64,000 nucleotides of DNA from JAVBTT01 sp031556035 (GTDB taxonomy: Bacteria; Bacillota; Clostridia; Oscillospirales; UBA929): positions 1 to 64,000 of the forward strand of contig JAVBTT010000011.1 of NCBI GenBank assembly GCA_031556035.1, read 5' to 3'. The notes beneath the pieces were generated by a model. That model searched no databases. It was not told where the DNA came from and saw only the letters and a program-made list of their open reading frames with translations. The translations under genes were made by a program, and so were the position numbers. Positions 35,352-43,705 of this stretch are shown here, in pieces (the stretch's first letter is position 1; every line of letters begins with the position of its first letter).

Positions 35352-36713
35352 CTACCTCAATTCGGATAACAGTGCCCTGGTCTCCGATTCTGCGTCCGCG
35401 CCGTTGAGAACGTGCTCACGCCCGGTGCGCATGACTTGCTTCAGTTTTTTCTCGTAATCCTTGCTCATTGCGTCAAATTCATCAAAAACGGGAGCAATCA
35501 TGAAATCATATTCATGATACATCTCAGCCGCTGTGATTAGTAGCTTCTTTACGTTATCCAGCTGAGCCGTCTCAATTTCCCTTGCCATATCCTCCTCAAA
35601 GGCTTTTTTCGTTACGGGCAGGTAGCCGGTCGAGGATACAAACCGCATGTTTTGCGAAGGCTCTGTAAGCCATTTCAGGAAGACAGCCGCCGCGTATTCC
35701 TTCTGCCCGGTACTTTTGGAAACGGCCATACCGGCGCCTCGCTGAAGGGCGATCTTGTCCCCCCCTTCAAATACAGGATATGGCAAAACGGTAAAAGTAA
35801 CATTCTCAACCCGGTTATCGGGATATGTAATCGTGTCGCCATAGAACAAAATTCCGGCAGTCGAACCGGTGGAACATACGATATCGCCAGTTTTGGAAAG
35901 GTCAGAGCTGTAGCCGTCCGTTACCGCATACCCGCCTGACAGAGCGGGCAGGACAGAAAAATCCCATACACGCCCGAAAGCCGGAGAGTCGGTTTTTATT
36001 CCTTCGGCGGAGATAAACCCGGAACCCATTTGCCTTGAACCCACCATCGCTATATTAACCCATGAGTCTGCGGTATAAAAAGTCTTTCCGTCATTCGGAA
36101 CGTCAGGAGTTTGCCCGTTTGTCCAATCGTAATACATTTTTGCCGCCTGTGCCAGACCCTCAAAGGTTGCCAAGCTGTCAATTTTTACACCGGTTGCCGT
36201 GGAAAAACGATCAAAGAGAGTCTGATTGACAAACAAAACCTCAGTTGATTTGGCCATCGGGAAAACATAGAGCTTGTTGTCCGGAAGCCGTCCTTCCTCA
36301 ATAAATTGCGGCAAGTAGAGATCCAACTCATCCTTTGAAAAATATAAGTCAAGCGGAGCAAGCAGCTCCTTATCCTTGAGCAAAATTGCCATTTTGGGAT
36401 ATATCGTCACAATATCAGGCATGGCGGGCGCACCGGGGTCGCCGTTTGCCACCATCGTCAGCTTTTCCTCCTGTTCCTTCATTGCCGTCACAGAGGTTAC
36501 GCTGATCAGGATGCCCCTCCCCCTGCCGACAGTCGAGTTGAACTCGTCGATCAACTGATCCATCGTGGTCTGCATTTGGCCTCCGTAATTATGCCACATG
36601 CTCAATGTAACGGGGTTTTTAGGATCAAGACCGCCGTCTCTTGGCGAACAGCCTGAAAAACCAAAGACAAGCGGTATGAGCATAAGCACTGAGAAAAACA
36701 GCTTGTTTTTCAT
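35352..36713 (-). CDS. Orphan ABC-type substrate-binding lipoprotein (family 1)
   Basis: About 453 residues from the ATG at 36713. The signal peptide MKNKLFFSVLMLIPLVFGFSGC ends at a lipobox (FSGC). VTLSMWHNYGGQMQTTMDQLIDEFN, GDPGAPAMPDIVTIYP and RGAGMAVSKSTGQKEYAAAVFLKWL are typical of cluster B/D carbohydrate-binding proteins. No permease or ATPase gene is adjacent; the next genes are the membrane LuxR-type regulator and the XRE gene. It may feed a distant transporter or present ligand to the regulator. Confidence 0.87.
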   Translation of the reverse strand: MKNKLFFSVLMLIPLVFGFSGCSPRDGGLDPKNPVTLSMWHNYGGQMQTTMDQLIDEFNSTVGRGRGILISVTSVTAMKEQEEKLTMVANGDPGAPAMPDIVTIYPKMAILLKDKELLAPLDLYFSKDELDLYLPQFIEEGRLPDNKLYVFPMAKSTEVLFVNQTLFDRFSTATGVKIDSLATFEGLAQAAKMYYDWTNGQTPDVPNDGKTFYTADSWVNIAMVGSRQMGSGFISAEGIKTDSPAFGRVWDFSVLPALSGGYAVTDGYSSDLSKTGDIVCSTGSTAGILFYGDTITYPDNRVENVTFTVLPYPVFEGGDKIALQRGAGMAVSKSTGQKEYAAAVFLKWLTEPSQNMRFVSSTGYLPVTKKAFEEDMAREIETAQLDNVKKLLITAAEMYHEYDFMIAPVFDEFDAMSKDYEKKLKQVMRTGREHVLNGADAESETRALLSELR

Positions 36714-36734
36714 ATATGTATCCCCTTTTTTCAG

Positions 36735-36775
36735 AATCACCTGATAAATCACCCGGGTTTTCCATATAAATCACC
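36735..36775 (-). promoter_or_regulatory. Three direct repeats upstream of the substrate-binding protein
   Basis: On the minus strand GGTGATT occurs three times (36775-36769, 36753-36747, 36741-36735), with start-to-start spacing of 22 and 12 bp. The first copy sits in the promoter spacer next to the -10 and the other two follow the likely start site. They are candidate binding sites for the LuxR-type or XRE regulator. Confidence 0.5.
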
Positions 36776-36791
36776 CTAGGGATGATTACAA
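36763..36791 (-). promoter_or_regulatory. Probable promoter of the substrate-binding protein gene
   Basis: On the minus strand TTGTAA (36791-36786), 17 bp, TATATG (36768-36763), about 50 bp from the ATG. Both hexamers match consensus at four of six positions, and the GGTGATT repeats overlap it. Confidence 0.5.
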
Positions 36792-36883
36792 GCCCTTAAA
36801 AAAAATGTATAGTGGACACTAGGAGGCTTGACATATTATAACATGCTTATCTAACTGAGTCAATATGGGGGGTGGTGGGGAGT

Positions 36884-37168
36884 GTGGCTGCTGAATTTAC
36901 ATCAAAAAGCAGAGTGATGCGCCATGGAGACAAGTATATCTGCACCTTTTTCTGCGACCTGTGCGACTATGGATACTCCGTGGACTCCGTTGCGGAGGAG
37001 AAGCTGAGAGACACTGTGATGAGGGCGGGAGAGGAGGCGAGGCGGCACTTTAACCTGTGTCACCGCTGTAGAAAATGGGTCTGTGACGAGCACTACAACG
37101 AAGACGTGATGATGTGCGTGGAATGCGCGCCAAAACTGATTAATTGGAGGAACAACAATGAGACGTAA
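36884..37168 (+). CDS. Small Cys/His-rich zinc-binding protein, SLH cluster
   Basis: About 94 residues from a GTG at 36884 behind GGTGGGGAG. It contains CTFFCDLCDYGY, ARRHFNLCHRCRKWVCDEHY, NED and CVECAP: a likely two-zinc fold built from CxxC and HxxC pairs. The same pattern appears in the first half of the 39401 protein, so they are paralogues. There is no signal peptide or membrane segment. It overlaps the downstream secreted SLH gene by 11 bp, and translation is probably coupled. I do not recognise a named family. Confidence 0.75.
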   Translation: MAAEFTSKSRVMRHGDKYICTFFCDLCDYGYSVDSVAEEKLRDTVMRAGEEARRHFNLCHRCRKWVCDEHYNEDVMMCVECAPKLINWRNNNET

Positions 37169-38492
37169 AATCACCGTAGCCCTGCTTTCCCTGGCGATGG
37201 TTCTGTCCATGCTGCCCATGAGCGCGGTGGCGGCGGACAACGTAACTCTGGATATAACCGTTCGCGATTTCAAGGCGGACGGGCTGCTTTTCGAGGGGGA
37301 AATCTATGACGGCGAGGGACTTGTGCAGAAAACTCTTGGCACGGACAAAAAACCGGTTTTCGTTCTCGCACGTTGGCAAGAAATATATGGCTCCGCCGTA
37401 ACGCAAGATATGTTGAAATCTTTTTTTAACGATGTTACGGGCAAAAACATGCGCACGGAAAAAGAGCTGACCATGAGCGCGGCTCAGGAAGCGGGTTATT
37501 ACGAGATCAACTCTGATATCGATGCGCAGGGTAACCCGGCCAGCGGCTTTTTCCCGATAGACAACGAGCTTTTCGGCAATGAGGGAAATGAGCACAATTT
37601 CCACTTTTCGGTGGAAGTTCACACGAGGTTCAAGTATGTGCAGGGCGCGACTTTTGAATTTAATGGAGACGATGATTTCTGGATATTTTTCAACGGCCAG
37701 CTGGTTCTCGACCTGGGCGGCGTTCACAGCAACATCGGCGGCAGCGTCTCAGTTGATGAATTGGCAGGACAGCTTGGTATTAAACCCGGAGATACTATAA
37801 CATTTGACATGTTCTATATGGAACGCCATTTAGACGGCTCGAATCTGCGCATGAAAACTAACTTTGAATTTCTAAACCTCCAAGCCTCGGCCTGGGCGAC
37901 GGAAAACCTCCAGAAGGCCTCGGATATGGGCCTCATCCCCGACGTACTCATGACTGCCGATCTGACAAAGTCCATCACCCGCGCCGAGTTCGCCGCGGTG
38001 TGCGTGAAGACATACGAAAATCTCTCCGGGCTCAAGGCCATTCCCGCCGTGGTCAACCCCTTTAAGGACACGGCCGACGTGGAGGTTCTGAAGGCGTACA
38101 ACACCGGCCTGATGGCGGGAGTGTCGGCGGACAAGTTCGATCCGGACAAGATACTGAACCGTGAGCAGGCGGCAACGGCGCTTACAAACGTGTTCAAGCG
38201 CGTGGCTATACCGAACTGGCAAAGCGGGGTCAGCTACACACTGAATTTCACAATGCCGGCCAAGTTCTCCGACGACGACAAAATATCCTCCTGGGCGAAG
38301 GACCCGGTCTACTTTATGGTGTCCAACGGGATTATAAGCGGCATGGGCAACAACACATTCGCTCCCAGGAACACAACTACGGCGCAGGAGGCTCAGCACT
38401 ACGCCGACGCCACCCGCGAGCAGGCGCTGGTCATCGCCGTGAAGATGGTGGAAAATCTCAAGGGCAAGGCGGCGGACTACACAGCGAAATAA
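37158..38492 (+). CDS. Secreted fibro-slime plus SLH-domain protein
   Basis: 444 residues. A signal peptide (cleavage near AVAA-DN, residue 25) precedes a fibro-slime/PA14-like beta domain (about 28-235): FNGDDDFWIFFNGQLVLDLGGVHS is its signature, with acidic residues suited to calcium or sugar binding. Three SLH domains follow (about 238-440; SITRAEFAAV, FDPDKILNREQAATAL, NTFAPRNTTTAQ). It should be bound to the cell wall and may contact glycans. A strong terminator follows. Confidence 0.85.
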   Translation: MRRKITVALLSLAMVLSMLPMSAVAADNVTLDITVRDFKADGLLFEGEIYDGEGLVQKTLGTDKKPVFVLARWQEIYGSAVTQDMLKSFFNDVTGKNMRTEKELTMSAAQEAGYYEINSDIDAQGNPASGFFPIDNELFGNEGNEHNFHFSVEVHTRFKYVQGATFEFNGDDDFWIFFNGQLVLDLGGVHSNIGGSVSVDELAGQLGIKPGDTITFDMFYMERHLDGSNLRMKTNFEFLNLQASAWATENLQKASDMGLIPDVLMTADLTKSITRAEFAAVCVKTYENLSGLKAIPAVVNPFKDTADVEVLKAYNTGLMAGVSADKFDPDKILNREQAATALTNVFKRVAIPNWQSGVSYTLNFTMPAKFSDDDKISSWAKDPVYFMVSNGIISGMGNNTFAPRNTTTAQEAQHYADATREQALVIAVKMVENLKGKAADYTAK

Positions 38493-38500
38493 TACAAATA

Positions 38501-38538
38501 AACAGTCGGCGGGCGGCGAATGCCGCCCACCGACTGTT
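38501..38538 (+). terminator. Terminator after the fibro-slime SLH gene
   Basis: AACAGTCGG-C-GGGCGGC pairs with GCCGCCC-A-CCGACTGTT around a 4-nt loop, followed by TGTTTAT. It begins 9 bp after the stop codon and would separate the first two genes of the cluster from the rest unless read through. Confidence 0.8.
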
Positions 38539-38579
38539 TGTTTATAGAACGCAGTCGAAATTGAAAGGGGTAAATACTG

Positions 38580-39053
38580 ATGGCAGGCAATCTTTTTGGC
38601 GGTCTCGGCGGGCTGATGAAGGGCCTTTCCGGCCTTATGCCGCAGGATGACCCGCAGGTCAAGCTGATGAACGCGCAGAGTGAACTCGATGATTTAAAAA
38701 TGCAGGAGCAGGAGCTTTTCGCCGAAATCGGCAGGCAGGCGTATTCCGCCAATCCGGGCGCGTACCCGCAATCGGATAAGCTTAGACTTGTACAAATGAA
38801 TATTATGGACGCTGAAAAAAGGCTTGACGCATGTAATCTGGAAAAGCAAGCGGCCGAAGCGGCAAAAAAATCGCAGGAGGAAGCGGCTGCCTGCCCGAGC
38901 TGCGGACACGTTAACCCTGAAGGGGTGAAGTTCTGCCAGGAATGCGGCGGAAAACTGACATCGGCTGGCAAAGCCTTCTGTACGTCCTGTGGCGCGGAGC
39001 TGGCTGCGGGAACGCGTTTTTGCGGCGAATGCGGAGGGAAACAGGGGGCGTAA
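38580..39053 (+). CDS. Zinc-ribbon protein with coiled-coil N-terminus
   Basis: 157 residues. A Gly/Leu-rich start (MAGNLFGGLGGLMKGLSGLM) could associate with membrane or self-assemble. A helical coiled-coil region follows (about 28-100; QSELDDLKMQEQELFAEIGRQAY), and then two tandem zinc ribbons, CPSCGHVNPEGVKFCQECG and FCTSCGAELAAGTRFCGECG. It is apparently cytoplasmic. AAAGGGG lies upstream of the ATG. It is 6 bp from the next zinc-ribbon gene. Confidence 0.78.
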   Translation: MAGNLFGGLGGLMKGLSGLMPQDDPQVKLMNAQSELDDLKMQEQELFAEIGRQAYSANPGAYPQSDKLRLVQMNIMDAEKRLDACNLEKQAAEAAKKSQEEAAACPSCGHVNPEGVKFCQECGGKLTSAGKAFCTSCGAELAAGTRFCGECGGKQGA

Positions 39054-39059
39054 CGATAA

Positions 39060-39389
39060 ATGGCCACATATAAACAACCATGTGCACACTGCAACGCCCT
39101 GCTTGAGCGTGACAGCCGCTTCTGTCCGTCCTGCGGCAGCCACAGCCCGTTTGGGTACGCCTGCCCATCCTGTCTGCGCCCGATTGAAAAAGGCTCGCGA
39201 CTCTGCTCGGGATGCGGCGGGCCGCTTTATGTGGCCTGTCCTTTCTGCGGCAAGCAGACTTTCGTTCAAGAAAAATGCGAGCTGTGCGGCGTGAGCCTGA
39301 TGCGTCACTGTAGGAACAAGCGCTGCGGGGTTCCGCAGTTTTTTGAAAACACCAAATGCACAGTCTGCGGGAAAAAAATCAGGGAATAG
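39060..39389 (+). CDS. Multi-zinc-ribbon protein
   Basis: 109 residues that consist almost wholly of CxxC pairs: CAHC, CPSC, CPSC, CSGC, CPFC, CELC, C-x4-C and CTVC. This suggests four zinc ribbons in tandem with little else, so an adaptor or nucleic-acid or protein-binding role is likely. It lies in a tight run with the genes on either side (gaps of 6 and 11 bp). No close family recognised. Confidence 0.72.
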   Translation: MATYKQPCAHCNALLERDSRFCPSCGSHSPFGYACPSCLRPIEKGSRLCSGCGGPLYVACPFCGKQTFVQEKCELCGVSLMRHCRNKRCGVPQFFENTKCTVCGKKIRE

Positions 39390-39400
39390 GAGGAGAACGT

Positions 39401-40156
39401 ATGCTTAAGGCGTTTACGCGCAACTACGAGGACAATTCAACTGAAGCGGGTTTTCAGTTCACCTTTTACTGCGACAATTGTCAGGACGGATATAAATCAA
39501 GCTTCATCGAAAGCGAAACCTATAAAAAAGGCAAGGGTATGCGCGGTCTTGCGCAAGGAGCGAGCATTCTTGGAAGCCTGATCGGGGGACGGGCTTACAA
39601 TCTCGGGTATGCTGCCGAACGCGGCAGCAATGTACTCTCCGAGAGGTTTGAGGGCCGAAGCCCCGAATGGCAGAAGGAGCACGAGCAGGCGTTTGAACGT
39701 GCGCAAAACGAGGCGCAGCGGCACTTCCACCGCTGTCATTCCTGTTTTAAATATGTATGCGACGCCTGCCACAACGAGGACGAAGGGCTGTGCGTCGGCT
39801 GTGCTCCAAGGCAAGAGATTTTCGTGGCCAAGGCCCGCGCCGACGCCATGCGGAGAAACATTGAGGATGCGGGAGCGTCAGCCACCGTTTGGCAGGACAA
39901 AATCGAGAGCAAGACTACAGTATGCCCTTCCTGCGGGAAGCCGGCGGGTACCGGCAAATTCTGTAACAACTGCGGCGCGAGTATGGATATGAATACCTGC
40001 GCAAAATGCGGGGCGAAAAATGCCAGATCTGTGCGTTTCTGCAACAATTGCGGCTCCCCTATGGCGCCGCCGCTTTCCGGCAAATGCCCCGGATGCGGGC
40101 AAGAGAATCATCCCGGTGTTAAATTTTGCGGAGGGTGCGGAACAAAACTGAATTAG
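39401..40156 (+). CDS. Zinc-binding protein with C-terminal double zinc ribbons
   Basis: 251 residues from the ATG at 39401 (AGGAGG upstream). The first half carries FYCDNCQDGYKSSF, AQRHFHRCHSCFKYVCDACH, NED and CVGCAP, matching the 36884 protein, with a Gly-rich insertion (GASILGSLIGGRAYNLGYAAERGS) that may pack as a helical hairpin. The second half has three zinc ribbons (CPSCGKPAGTGKFCNNCG, CAKCGAKNARSVRFCNNCG, CPGCGQENHPGVKFCGGCG). No signal peptide. It combines the two types of module in this cluster. Its function is unknown. Confidence 0.77.
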   Translation: MLKAFTRNYEDNSTEAGFQFTFYCDNCQDGYKSSFIESETYKKGKGMRGLAQGASILGSLIGGRAYNLGYAAERGSNVLSERFEGRSPEWQKEHEQAFERAQNEAQRHFHRCHSCFKYVCDACHNEDEGLCVGCAPRQEIFVAKARADAMRRNIEDAGASATVWQDKIESKTTVCPSCGKPAGTGKFCNNCGASMDMNTCAKCGAKNARSVRFCNNCGSPMAPPLSGKCPGCGQENHPGVKFCGGCGTKLN

Positions 40157-40220
40157 TGTGAGTTCCACCATGCGCTCCCAAATTGCGGATTCGATCAACC
40201 AACATCAGGAGGATTTTAAT

Positions 40221-41360
40221 ATGAGAAGAAAAGCCACCGTCCTGCTCCTGGCGCTTATACTTTGTATGAGTCTTGTCGTTCCCGCAGTGGCGGCGAATCC
40301 CGCGATCATTCCCATTACTACGATTGTGTTTTCACCGTCAACATTTTCCGAGTATACGCATACAGATGCGCAGAGTCCGGATTATCTGGAAATCGAGCTT
40401 ACTAACGTATATGACCGCTTTGATTTGACAATAACCGAAGGTAATCAGGACGAAGGTGAATTGCTGGGTTCGTATGAGCTGCATCTTTACTTGGGTGAAG
40501 GTGGAGCAGTCAAATTTACTCATGATATTTCGGGTCATCTCATTGGTGATATGGATAATCAGGTCATTGCCAGTATTGACGCAAAGGCCGGTGAAACTAT
40601 TCGTTTGGAGGACTTAATAACCAAGCGGAAGAATCAGCTGGGGCAGCACGGCGTCGTAGAAGGCTGGGATCCGTCCCCAAACCGGATCATTACATATGTA
40701 CCGAACGGGCTTATCGATGGCATGGCAATGCAGATTGTTGTTTTCTTTGCGCCCGCCAGTAAAGCGATTGCCGACCTCTATGACGGCGGAAATGCAAATG
40801 CGCGCGCTTTATCCACCATTGTTAAAGCTTCTCCCGCTCCTGATCAGCCCTCCTCATGGGCTGTTGAACAGGTAAACGCGGCAATCGCAGCAAAGCTTGT
40901 CCCACAGGAGTTGCAGTCCAAGTATAAACAGCCTATCACCCGCGCCGAATTCTGCTCGCTGGCTGTGGCTCTGTATGAATCTCTTGCGAAAAATGTCATC
41001 ACCGAACGCGTGACATTTGCCGACACCGCCGATATCAACGTGGAAAAAGCGGCGGCGATGGGAGTGGTGTCCGGAGTTGGCAACAACAAGTTTGACCCCG
41101 CAGGCAAGCTAACGCGCGAGCAAGCGGCGGTCATGCTTGCGGCTCTCGCTAAGGCTGTCGACAAACCGCTGCCCGAAACAGCGGCGACCTTTGTTGACAC
41201 CTCGAAAATATCGTCATGGGCGGCTGTTCAGGTGGGGCAGATACAGGCGGCCGGCATTATGGGCGGCGTGGGAAACAACACATTTGCGCCGAAAGACCCA
41301 TACACAAGGGAGCAGAGTATTATTACGATTATGAAGCTGTATAATGCGCTGAAGCAATAG
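40221..41360 (+). CDS. Secreted SLH-domain protein
   Basis: About 379 residues from the ATG at 40221 (AGGAGG). The signal peptide ends near VPAVAA. An unrecognised N-terminal beta-rich domain (about 25-200) precedes three SLH domains (about 210-379). The last two SLH domains are nearly identical in DNA to those of the next gene, which indicates recent duplication or gene conversion. The gene follows the zinc-ribbon gene by 64 bp, so it could be in the same transcript. Confidence 0.83.
   Translation: MRRKATVLLLALILCMSLVVPAVAANPAIIPITTIVFSPSTFSEYTHTDAQSPDYLEIELTNVYDRFDLTITEGNQDEGELLGSYELHLYLGEGGAVKFTHDISGHLIGDMDNQVIASIDAKAGETIRLEDLITKRKNQLGQHGVVEGWDPSPNRIITYVPNGLIDGMAMQIVVFFAPASKAIADLYDGGNANARALSTIVKASPAPDQPSSWAVEQVNAAIAAKLVPQELQSKYKQPITRAEFCSLAVALYESLAKNVITERVTFADTADINVEKAAAMGVVSGVGNNKFDPAGKLTREQAAVMLAALAKAVDKPLPETAATFVDTSKISSWAAVQVGQIQAAGIMGGVGNNTFAPKDPYTREQSIITIMKLYNALKQ
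41002..41350 (+). repeat. Duplicated SLH-coding block, copy 1
   Basis: 349 bp encoding the second and third SLH domains. It aligns without gaps with 42374-42722, with long identical stretches and only scattered substitutions. Confidence 0.85.
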
Positions 41361-41418
41361 CTTGCACTCTTGAATTTGTTTGTACCGTTAACAGAACAAA
41401 AATATGGGGGTCAGTAAA

Positions 41419-42732
41419 ATGAAGAGGCGTATTCTCACACTGGTGCTCGCGTTTGCCCTCGTGTCTTCGCTGTTTTCCGCACTTCCTGCCCTAGCGGAAG
41501 AATATGACTCGGTAGAGTTTGGAAAGACATATACAGGACATATCCCACGGGAAAATGCAACTAACAGATATACCATTGTTTTGCCTCAGCCGGGCAGACT
41601 GACCATCAGCACAACAATTCTCGGGCTAAGCGATGGCACGGAAGCGCCGTTCACAACACATTGGTATAACAGCGCGGGTGAAGTAATCTGGACTGGCTTC
41701 AGAGTGTTTGCCCCGTTCTCGGAAACAATGGATTTAGAGCCTGGTACGTATTACTATGAAAACGAAAGAACTGTCGGTTCAAATAAATACGGAAGCTTTA
41801 ATATTGTGTTTGATTATATTGCCGCTGCCACCGACCGAACCTATGTACACAATATGCGAGCAAATGCGCCGTCGCTGTACTCAGACCTAGCGTTTACGGG
41901 ATTTCTCAGTTATCAAAGCGATACCGATCTTTACAAAATTGAGTTATCGCAAGCGGGGAAGCTTACCGTAAACCTCGATTACGAGCCGGTTTTAGGATTG
42001 AAGCATCTTACCAGACTTGATGTTTACGGCAGCACAGAGGAGCATATCGTTAGACTGGGAGGAAGCAGTCATTATCCATCTCCGCCCTTTACTGATTCTG
42101 TGGATTTGGAAGCGGGTACATATTACATAAGAGCTTTAAGGGATACATTCTCCAGTTTTTCCGGCGGTGAAACAGGCACATATATCATTAGAGCAACATT
42201 TCCGTCTTCGCAGAACCCCCCGTCCTCCTGGGCAGCCGATGCCGTCACCAGTGCCGCCGAGCTGGGGCTAATCCCCTACGCGCTCCGATCCGGCTACCCA
42301 ACCCCTATCACCCGCGCCGACTTCTGCGCGCTTGCGGTCAAGGTTATCGAAGACATTCAGGGCGAGAAGATTGCCGAACGCGTGACCTTTGCCGACACCG
42401 CCGATATCAACGTGGAAAAAGCGGCGGCGATGGGAGTGGTGTCCGGAGTGGGCAACAACAGGTTTGACCCTAATGGAAAATTAACGCGCGAGCAAGCGGC
42501 GGTCATGCTTGCGGCTCTCGCTAAGGCTGTCGGCAAACCGCTGCCCGAAAAAACTGCGACCTTTGCCGACAATGAGAAAATATCGTCATGGGCGGCGGTA
42601 CAGGTGGGGCAGATACAGGCGGCCGGCATTATGGGCGGCGTGGGGAACAACACGTTTGCGCCGAAAGACCCGTACACAAGGGAGCAGAGCATTATTACGA
42701 TTATGAAGCTGTATAATGCGCTAATACTATAA
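41419..42732 (+). CDS. Secreted SLH-domain protein with two pre-peptidase-like beta domains
   Basis: About 437 residues from the ATG at 41419 (GGGGGTC upstream). The signal peptide ends near ALPALA-EE. Two similar beta domains follow (about 30-130 and 140-260; TNRYTIVLPQPGRLTIS and TDLYKIELSQAGKLTVN), resembling bacterial pre-peptidase C-terminal (PPC) domains, each ending DLEPGTYYYE or DLEAGTYYIR. Three SLH domains occupy about 268-437. It is the last gene of the SLH/zinc-ribbon cluster, and no clear terminator follows. Confidence 0.84.
   Translation: MKRRILTLVLAFALVSSLFSALPALAEEYDSVEFGKTYTGHIPRENATNRYTIVLPQPGRLTISTTILGLSDGTEAPFTTHWYNSAGEVIWTGFRVFAPFSETMDLEPGTYYYENERTVGSNKYGSFNIVFDYIAAATDRTYVHNMRANAPSLYSDLAFTGFLSYQSDTDLYKIELSQAGKLTVNLDYEPVLGLKHLTRLDVYGSTEEHIVRLGGSSHYPSPPFTDSVDLEAGTYYIRALRDTFSSFSGGETGTYIIRATFPSSQNPPSSWAADAVTSAAELGLIPYALRSGYPTPITRADFCALAVKVIEDIQGEKIAERVTFADTADINVEKAAAMGVVSGVGNNRFDPNGKLTREQAAVMLAALAKAVGKPLPEKTATFADNEKISSWAAVQVGQIQAAGIMGGVGNNTFAPKDPYTREQSIITIMKLYNALIL
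42374..42722 (+). repeat. Duplicated SLH-coding block, copy 2
   Basis: Gapless match to 41002-41350. The first SLH domain of each gene is much less similar, so the duplicated or converted tract is confined to the 3' part. Confidence 0.85.
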
Positions 42733-42761
42733 GCACATCAATAACACCTGTATAAAACCCC

Positions 42762-43247
42762 TCACCCTTTTAGTTCACCGCCATCGGGGCCGTATTTAAG
42801 GCGTTTGCCAGTGACGGAAGCTATATCTACCCTCCACACCGCCGTTCTTCCAAGATTAACTCTCAGCTCATCCTCAAACCCCTCCATATTGCCTGGGGTG
42901 TGCCGCATGCTGATAAGGCGCAGCGCCCGAATCTTTTCGGTTTCTCCGAGTACTTCCGAAGCTCGCCCGAATATCACCGCCGACTCATATTCGACGCTGA
43001 ATTTCCCTTCCGGTACGCGCGTCTCACCAACACAGGCCAGGCACACATCGGGTCTGCGGCGCATATTGTCGGTCTTTTGCCCCGACATAGCGCAGTGGAA
43101 ATAGACGCTCATGCCTTCGCGCGCAATAGATACCGGAACACAGTAAGGCGCTCCGTCATTATTTGAGGTTCCGAGGGTAGCGAACACACACTTATCCACT
43201 ATTTGAAGCGCAAATTCCTCAGGCATTTCTCTGTCTTTTCTTCTCAT
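42762..43247 (-). CDS. Pyridoxamine 5'-phosphate oxidase-like (NimA-type) flavoprotein
   Basis: 161 residues. CVFATLGTSNNDGAPYCVPVS, VYFHCAMSGQKTDNMRRRPDVCL and the C-terminal WRVDIASVTGKRLKYG fit the split-barrel flavin-binding family that includes NimA nitroimidazole reductases and PNPOx-like proteins. It probably binds FMN or F420-like flavin and reduces an unknown substrate. It is convergent with the last SLH gene. An AGGAGG site precedes the ATG. Confidence 0.85.
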   Translation of the reverse strand: MRRKDREMPEEFALQIVDKCVFATLGTSNNDGAPYCVPVSIAREGMSVYFHCAMSGQKTDNMRRRPDVCLACVGETRVPEGKFSVEYESAVIFGRASEVLGETEKIRALRLISMRHTPGNMEGFEDELRVNLGRTAVWRVDIASVTGKRLKYGPDGGELKG

Positions 43248-43401
43248 CGGCGGCCTCCTGATATTTTAGGATTTCGGCTATACAGCGCCCATGCATGTAG
43301 TCTACACTCATCTCATGTCGGAGGGAAGATTTATTATTCCGCCACCTAACAATTGCAGCGATCAACAACTTCGTGTTGCGGAATAATATTGATTTTAACA
43401 C

Positions 43402-43458
43402 ATATTACGGCGCCTGTGACATCTGCAAAATTGCTACTGTTTAGTGGCGCTGTAATAT
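43402..43458. repeat. Inverted repeat in the adhesin upstream region
   Basis: ATATTACGGCGCC (43402-43414) and GGCGCTGTAATAT (43446-43458) pair fully as RNA (one G-U pair), with a 31-nt loop. The flanking TTTTAACA is reminiscent of the ends of the MITE-like family, so it may be a degenerate relative. Confidence 0.45.
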
Positions 43459-43593
43459 CATAATCAAAAAACCTCACCGAGGCAAGCTTTTTCCGATTAT
43501 TTTATCTACACTGCAAATAGCCCTGCAAGTATCGATTTGCAAAACAAAAGAATTCTCCTACCCCTGCCTTCCCCCCGCAAGAGCAGGAAGATT

Positions 43594-43638
43594 AGGGTGA
43601 GCTTTTGGGCCGCCTTGTACGGCCCCAAAGCTCACCCT
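43594..43638 (+). terminator. Terminator-like hairpin
   Basis: AGGGTGAGCTTTTGGGCCG pairs with CGGCCCCAAAGCTCACCCT (19 bp, one mismatch), followed by GGTTTATTTTTT on the plus strand. No plus-strand gene ends nearby, so it may end a small RNA or a long transcript from the SLH cluster. Confidence 0.6.
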
Positions 43639-43705
43639 GGTTTATTTTTTCAAAGGCAAGAAATATAAAAATTTCAGAATTGCCGGGTCGTGCCAGCCAT
43701 CACCA

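Noticed and set aside
41002..42722. CRISPR or other direct-repeat array
   Set aside because: The repeats are coding SLH modules; no short spaced repeats with unique spacers were seen anywhere in the window.
43219..43401. 60-codon minus-strand open frame upstream of the flavoprotein gene
   Set aside because: It overlaps the start of the flavoprotein gene and has no domain or translation signal.
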